Of a stretch of DNA of 13,778 bases, positions 12,416 to 13,778 are shown piece by piece. The DNA comes from CAZKXX01 sp964556705 (GTDB lineage: Bacteria > Acidobacteriota > Terriglobia > UBA7540): the NCBI GenBank assembly GCA_964556705.1, contig CAZKXX010000100.1, forward strand, positions 1 to 13,778, in the 5' to 3' direction. The translations under genes and the position numbers were made by a program. Numbering within the stretch: position 1 is the stretch's first letter; each line of letters begins with the position of its first letter. Below the pieces are notes generated by a model that saw only the letters and a list, made by a program, of their open reading frames with translations, ran no database searches and was not told the origin of the DNA.

Positions 12416-13778
12416 TCAGCTCGGACGCGTCCGGCGGCCGGGCTCTTCCGGACGCATCGGGCGCCGGAACAGCGCGCGAACGCCGCGCCTCCACTGTTCG
12501 TTCACTCCCACCTGGACGATTTCCAGCGACGGGTCGAAGTAGCGCACGATGCGCTCGCCCGTGGGATGAAAGCGGAACGCCGGACCGACGAAGTAGAGCA
12601 CGGGAGCGGCGGCCTGGAGGCTGACGCCGGGAAAGTATCCGGACTCGGCCAGCCGTTTCTCCTCCAGCACGCGCCGCACGCGCAGCCAGTAATCGAGCCC
12701 CTGAAACGGCAGGTTGATTTCCTCTTCGAGTTTCAGCTCGATGACGGCGAGCCGCCCGTCGCGAAGCACACCCAGCAGGTCGATGATGCCCCGCTCGCTG
12801 CCGGCGAAGGCGGGCACCTGGGGATAAAGCGGCTCGGGCGCGAGTTGCGGGTCGATTCGCGCCGGGTCTCGGAGCAGCAGGGCTTCGAGCCAGCGCTCCG
12901 ATTGCAGCCGGTAGAAGTCCGACGAAGCGTCAGGCGGGTCGGGACGGCGGTCGGCGAGCACGCGCGCGACGAATTCACGGAACTCCTGCGGCGCTCGAGG
13001 GTCGAGCCGGCGATAGCTTCCCTCCAGTCCGAAAAACACCCGGGGCGAAAGCAGCCCTTCGATGCGGGCGACTTCCAGCCCCAGAACGCGCAGCGAAAGC
13101 GCGTTGCGCAATCCCTCCGTGACCACGTCCACTTCGCCGAAGTGTTCACCAAGAAGCCCGCGAACCAGCGGCTCGTGGCGCTGAAGCAGTTCTTCGCTGA
13201 CGCGATAGGGGACGAGCCGCGCTTCGACGCGCCGAAAAGCGCTGAGGTCCACGGGCCGCGGCCGCGAAAGCTCCGGCGTCCATTCGCAGATTTCCAGGTT
13301 CAGCGCGCGCGAGTTCAGGCAGGCGGCGCGAGCGGCGTTCGGCGGAATGGCGCGCGCGGGCAGGAAGAGCTTCAGCCCGGGAAAGGTGATGCGCTCGCTG
13401 CGCGCCCGGAGCCAGTCCAGCCAGATGAGGCCGAAGGCGAGCGCGCTGTCGGCGGCGGTCCAGGGTTCTTCCTCCGAAAGTCCCAGAAACGCCCAGGCCG
13501 TCGTGCCGCGGCGCGCCACCCCGCGCGTGTACCAGGCCGAAAAAGAATGTTCGCGGTCGGAGCGCGTTCCGACGCGTTCGAATTTCCAGCCGGGATATTC
13601 GGCGGCGAGGGCGGCGAGCAGCCTGGTGCGGAAACTTCCGCGCGCCCGCGCGCGATCGGCGGCGGGAGCGCGGTCGAGCTCGCGAAATTCCGCCGTCGTG
13701 CTCCCGCGCGCGCCGCTGCGACGCACGAAAAGCCCCAGGCGGCCGCGGTCGCGGTAGGACACTTCCTCGATTCGCCGG
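12416..13778 (-). CDS. hypothetical protein with C-terminal PD-(D/E)XK nuclease-like core (truncated by window edge)
   Basis: At least 448 residues counted from a GTG at 13762. The frame stays open to the right edge, so the true start may lie outside. The N-terminal 280 residues (e.g. FGLIWLDWLRARSERITFPGLKLF near 110-133) match no family I know. Around residues 285-360 a nuclease-like core is visible: SERWLEALLL (288-297), GIIDLLG with D328, VIELKLEEE with E342 and K344, and Q354 in FQGLDYW. This D...ExK...Q order resembles NucS/DUF91-type and restriction-like endonucleases. Basic residues cluster at both ends. It is chromosomal, upstream of the MBL gene. DNA repair or nucleic-acid cleavage is inferred only from the core motif. 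Confidence 0.55.
   Translation of the reverse strand, partial: RRIEEVSYRDRGRLGLFVRRSGARGSTTAEFRELDRAPAADRARARGSFRTRLLAALAAEYPGWKFERVGTRSDREHSFSAWYTRGVARRGTTAWAFLGLSEEEPWTAADSALAFGLIWLDWLRARSERITFPGLKLFLPARAIPPNAARAACLNSRALNLEICEWTPELSRPRPVDLSAFRRVEARLVPYRVSEELLQRHEPLVRGLLGEHFGEVDVVTEGLRNALSLRVLGLEVARIEGLLSPRVFFGLEGSYRRLDPRAPQEFREFVARVLADRRPDPPDASSDFYRLQSERWLEALLLRDPARIDPQLAPEPLYPQVPAFAGSERGIIDLLGVLRDGRLAVIELKLEEEINLPFQGLDYWLRVRRVLEEKRLAESGYFPGVSLQAAAPVLYFVGPAFRFHPTGERIVRYFDPSLEIVQVGVNEQWRRGVRALFRRPMRPEEPGRRTRPS

Noticed and set aside
11461..12624. Plus-strand open frame opposite the MBL-fold gene
   Set aside because: The minus strand encodes a clear HxHxDH metallo-hydrolase; the plus frame is composition-driven.

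Overview
The window is GC-rich, densely coding bacterial DNA. It holds the leftward-reading lysis, packaging and head-assembly block of a Mu-like (transposable-type) prophage (about 36-9385), next to four ordinary chromosomal genes (about 9567-13778). From memory, the many short AT-rich tandem motifs, the 'CTGAGCAAAGCGAAGGATCTC' repeat class and the GTAGCGCCGGC-type inverted repeats are typical of Acidobacteriota and related soil or environmental genomes. That is the best taxonomic guess, but no marker gene here proves it.

Phage block, in transcription order (all minus strand): a lytic transglycosylase/endolysin (8546-9385), a small two-TM holin candidate (8174-8428), a TM plus coiled-coil spanin-like protein (7269-8177), a DUF2730-type TM/coiled-coil protein (6767-7114), a small winged-helix protein of the Mu gp26 position (6312-6641), a DUF3486/Mu gp27-like small terminase candidate (5496-6263), a Mu gp28-like large terminase (3319-5499), a DUF935/Mu gp29-like portal (1882-3255), a Mu gpI-like head protease (557-1849) with an in-frame nested scaffold candidate (557-1123), and a DUF2190-like head decoration protein (36-446). 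Major capsid and tail genes would lie beyond the left edge. The order matches the Mu late region, except that no gpF-like gene separates portal and protease. No transposase, repressor or other early gene lies between the endolysin and the chromosomal genes.

The most unusual trait is that repeat families normally seen between genes sit in frame inside at least five of these phage genes: terminase (N-terminal extension plus three internal sites), portal, protease, gp27-like protein and spanin-like protein. They lie mostly in linkers, termini or loops, with every reading frame preserved. The spanin-like gene carries three phased units of exactly 51 bp (17 codons).

Chromosomal block: an M23 endopeptidase (9567-10913, +) and D-aminoacyl-tRNA deacylase dtd (10975-11424, +), convergent with an MBL-fold hydrolase (11467-12288, -), preceded by a PD-(D/E)XK-like protein of unknown role that runs off the right edge (12416-13778, -). 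I found no tRNA, rRNA, CRISPR or insertion sequence, and no stretch over 300 bp lacks a gene.
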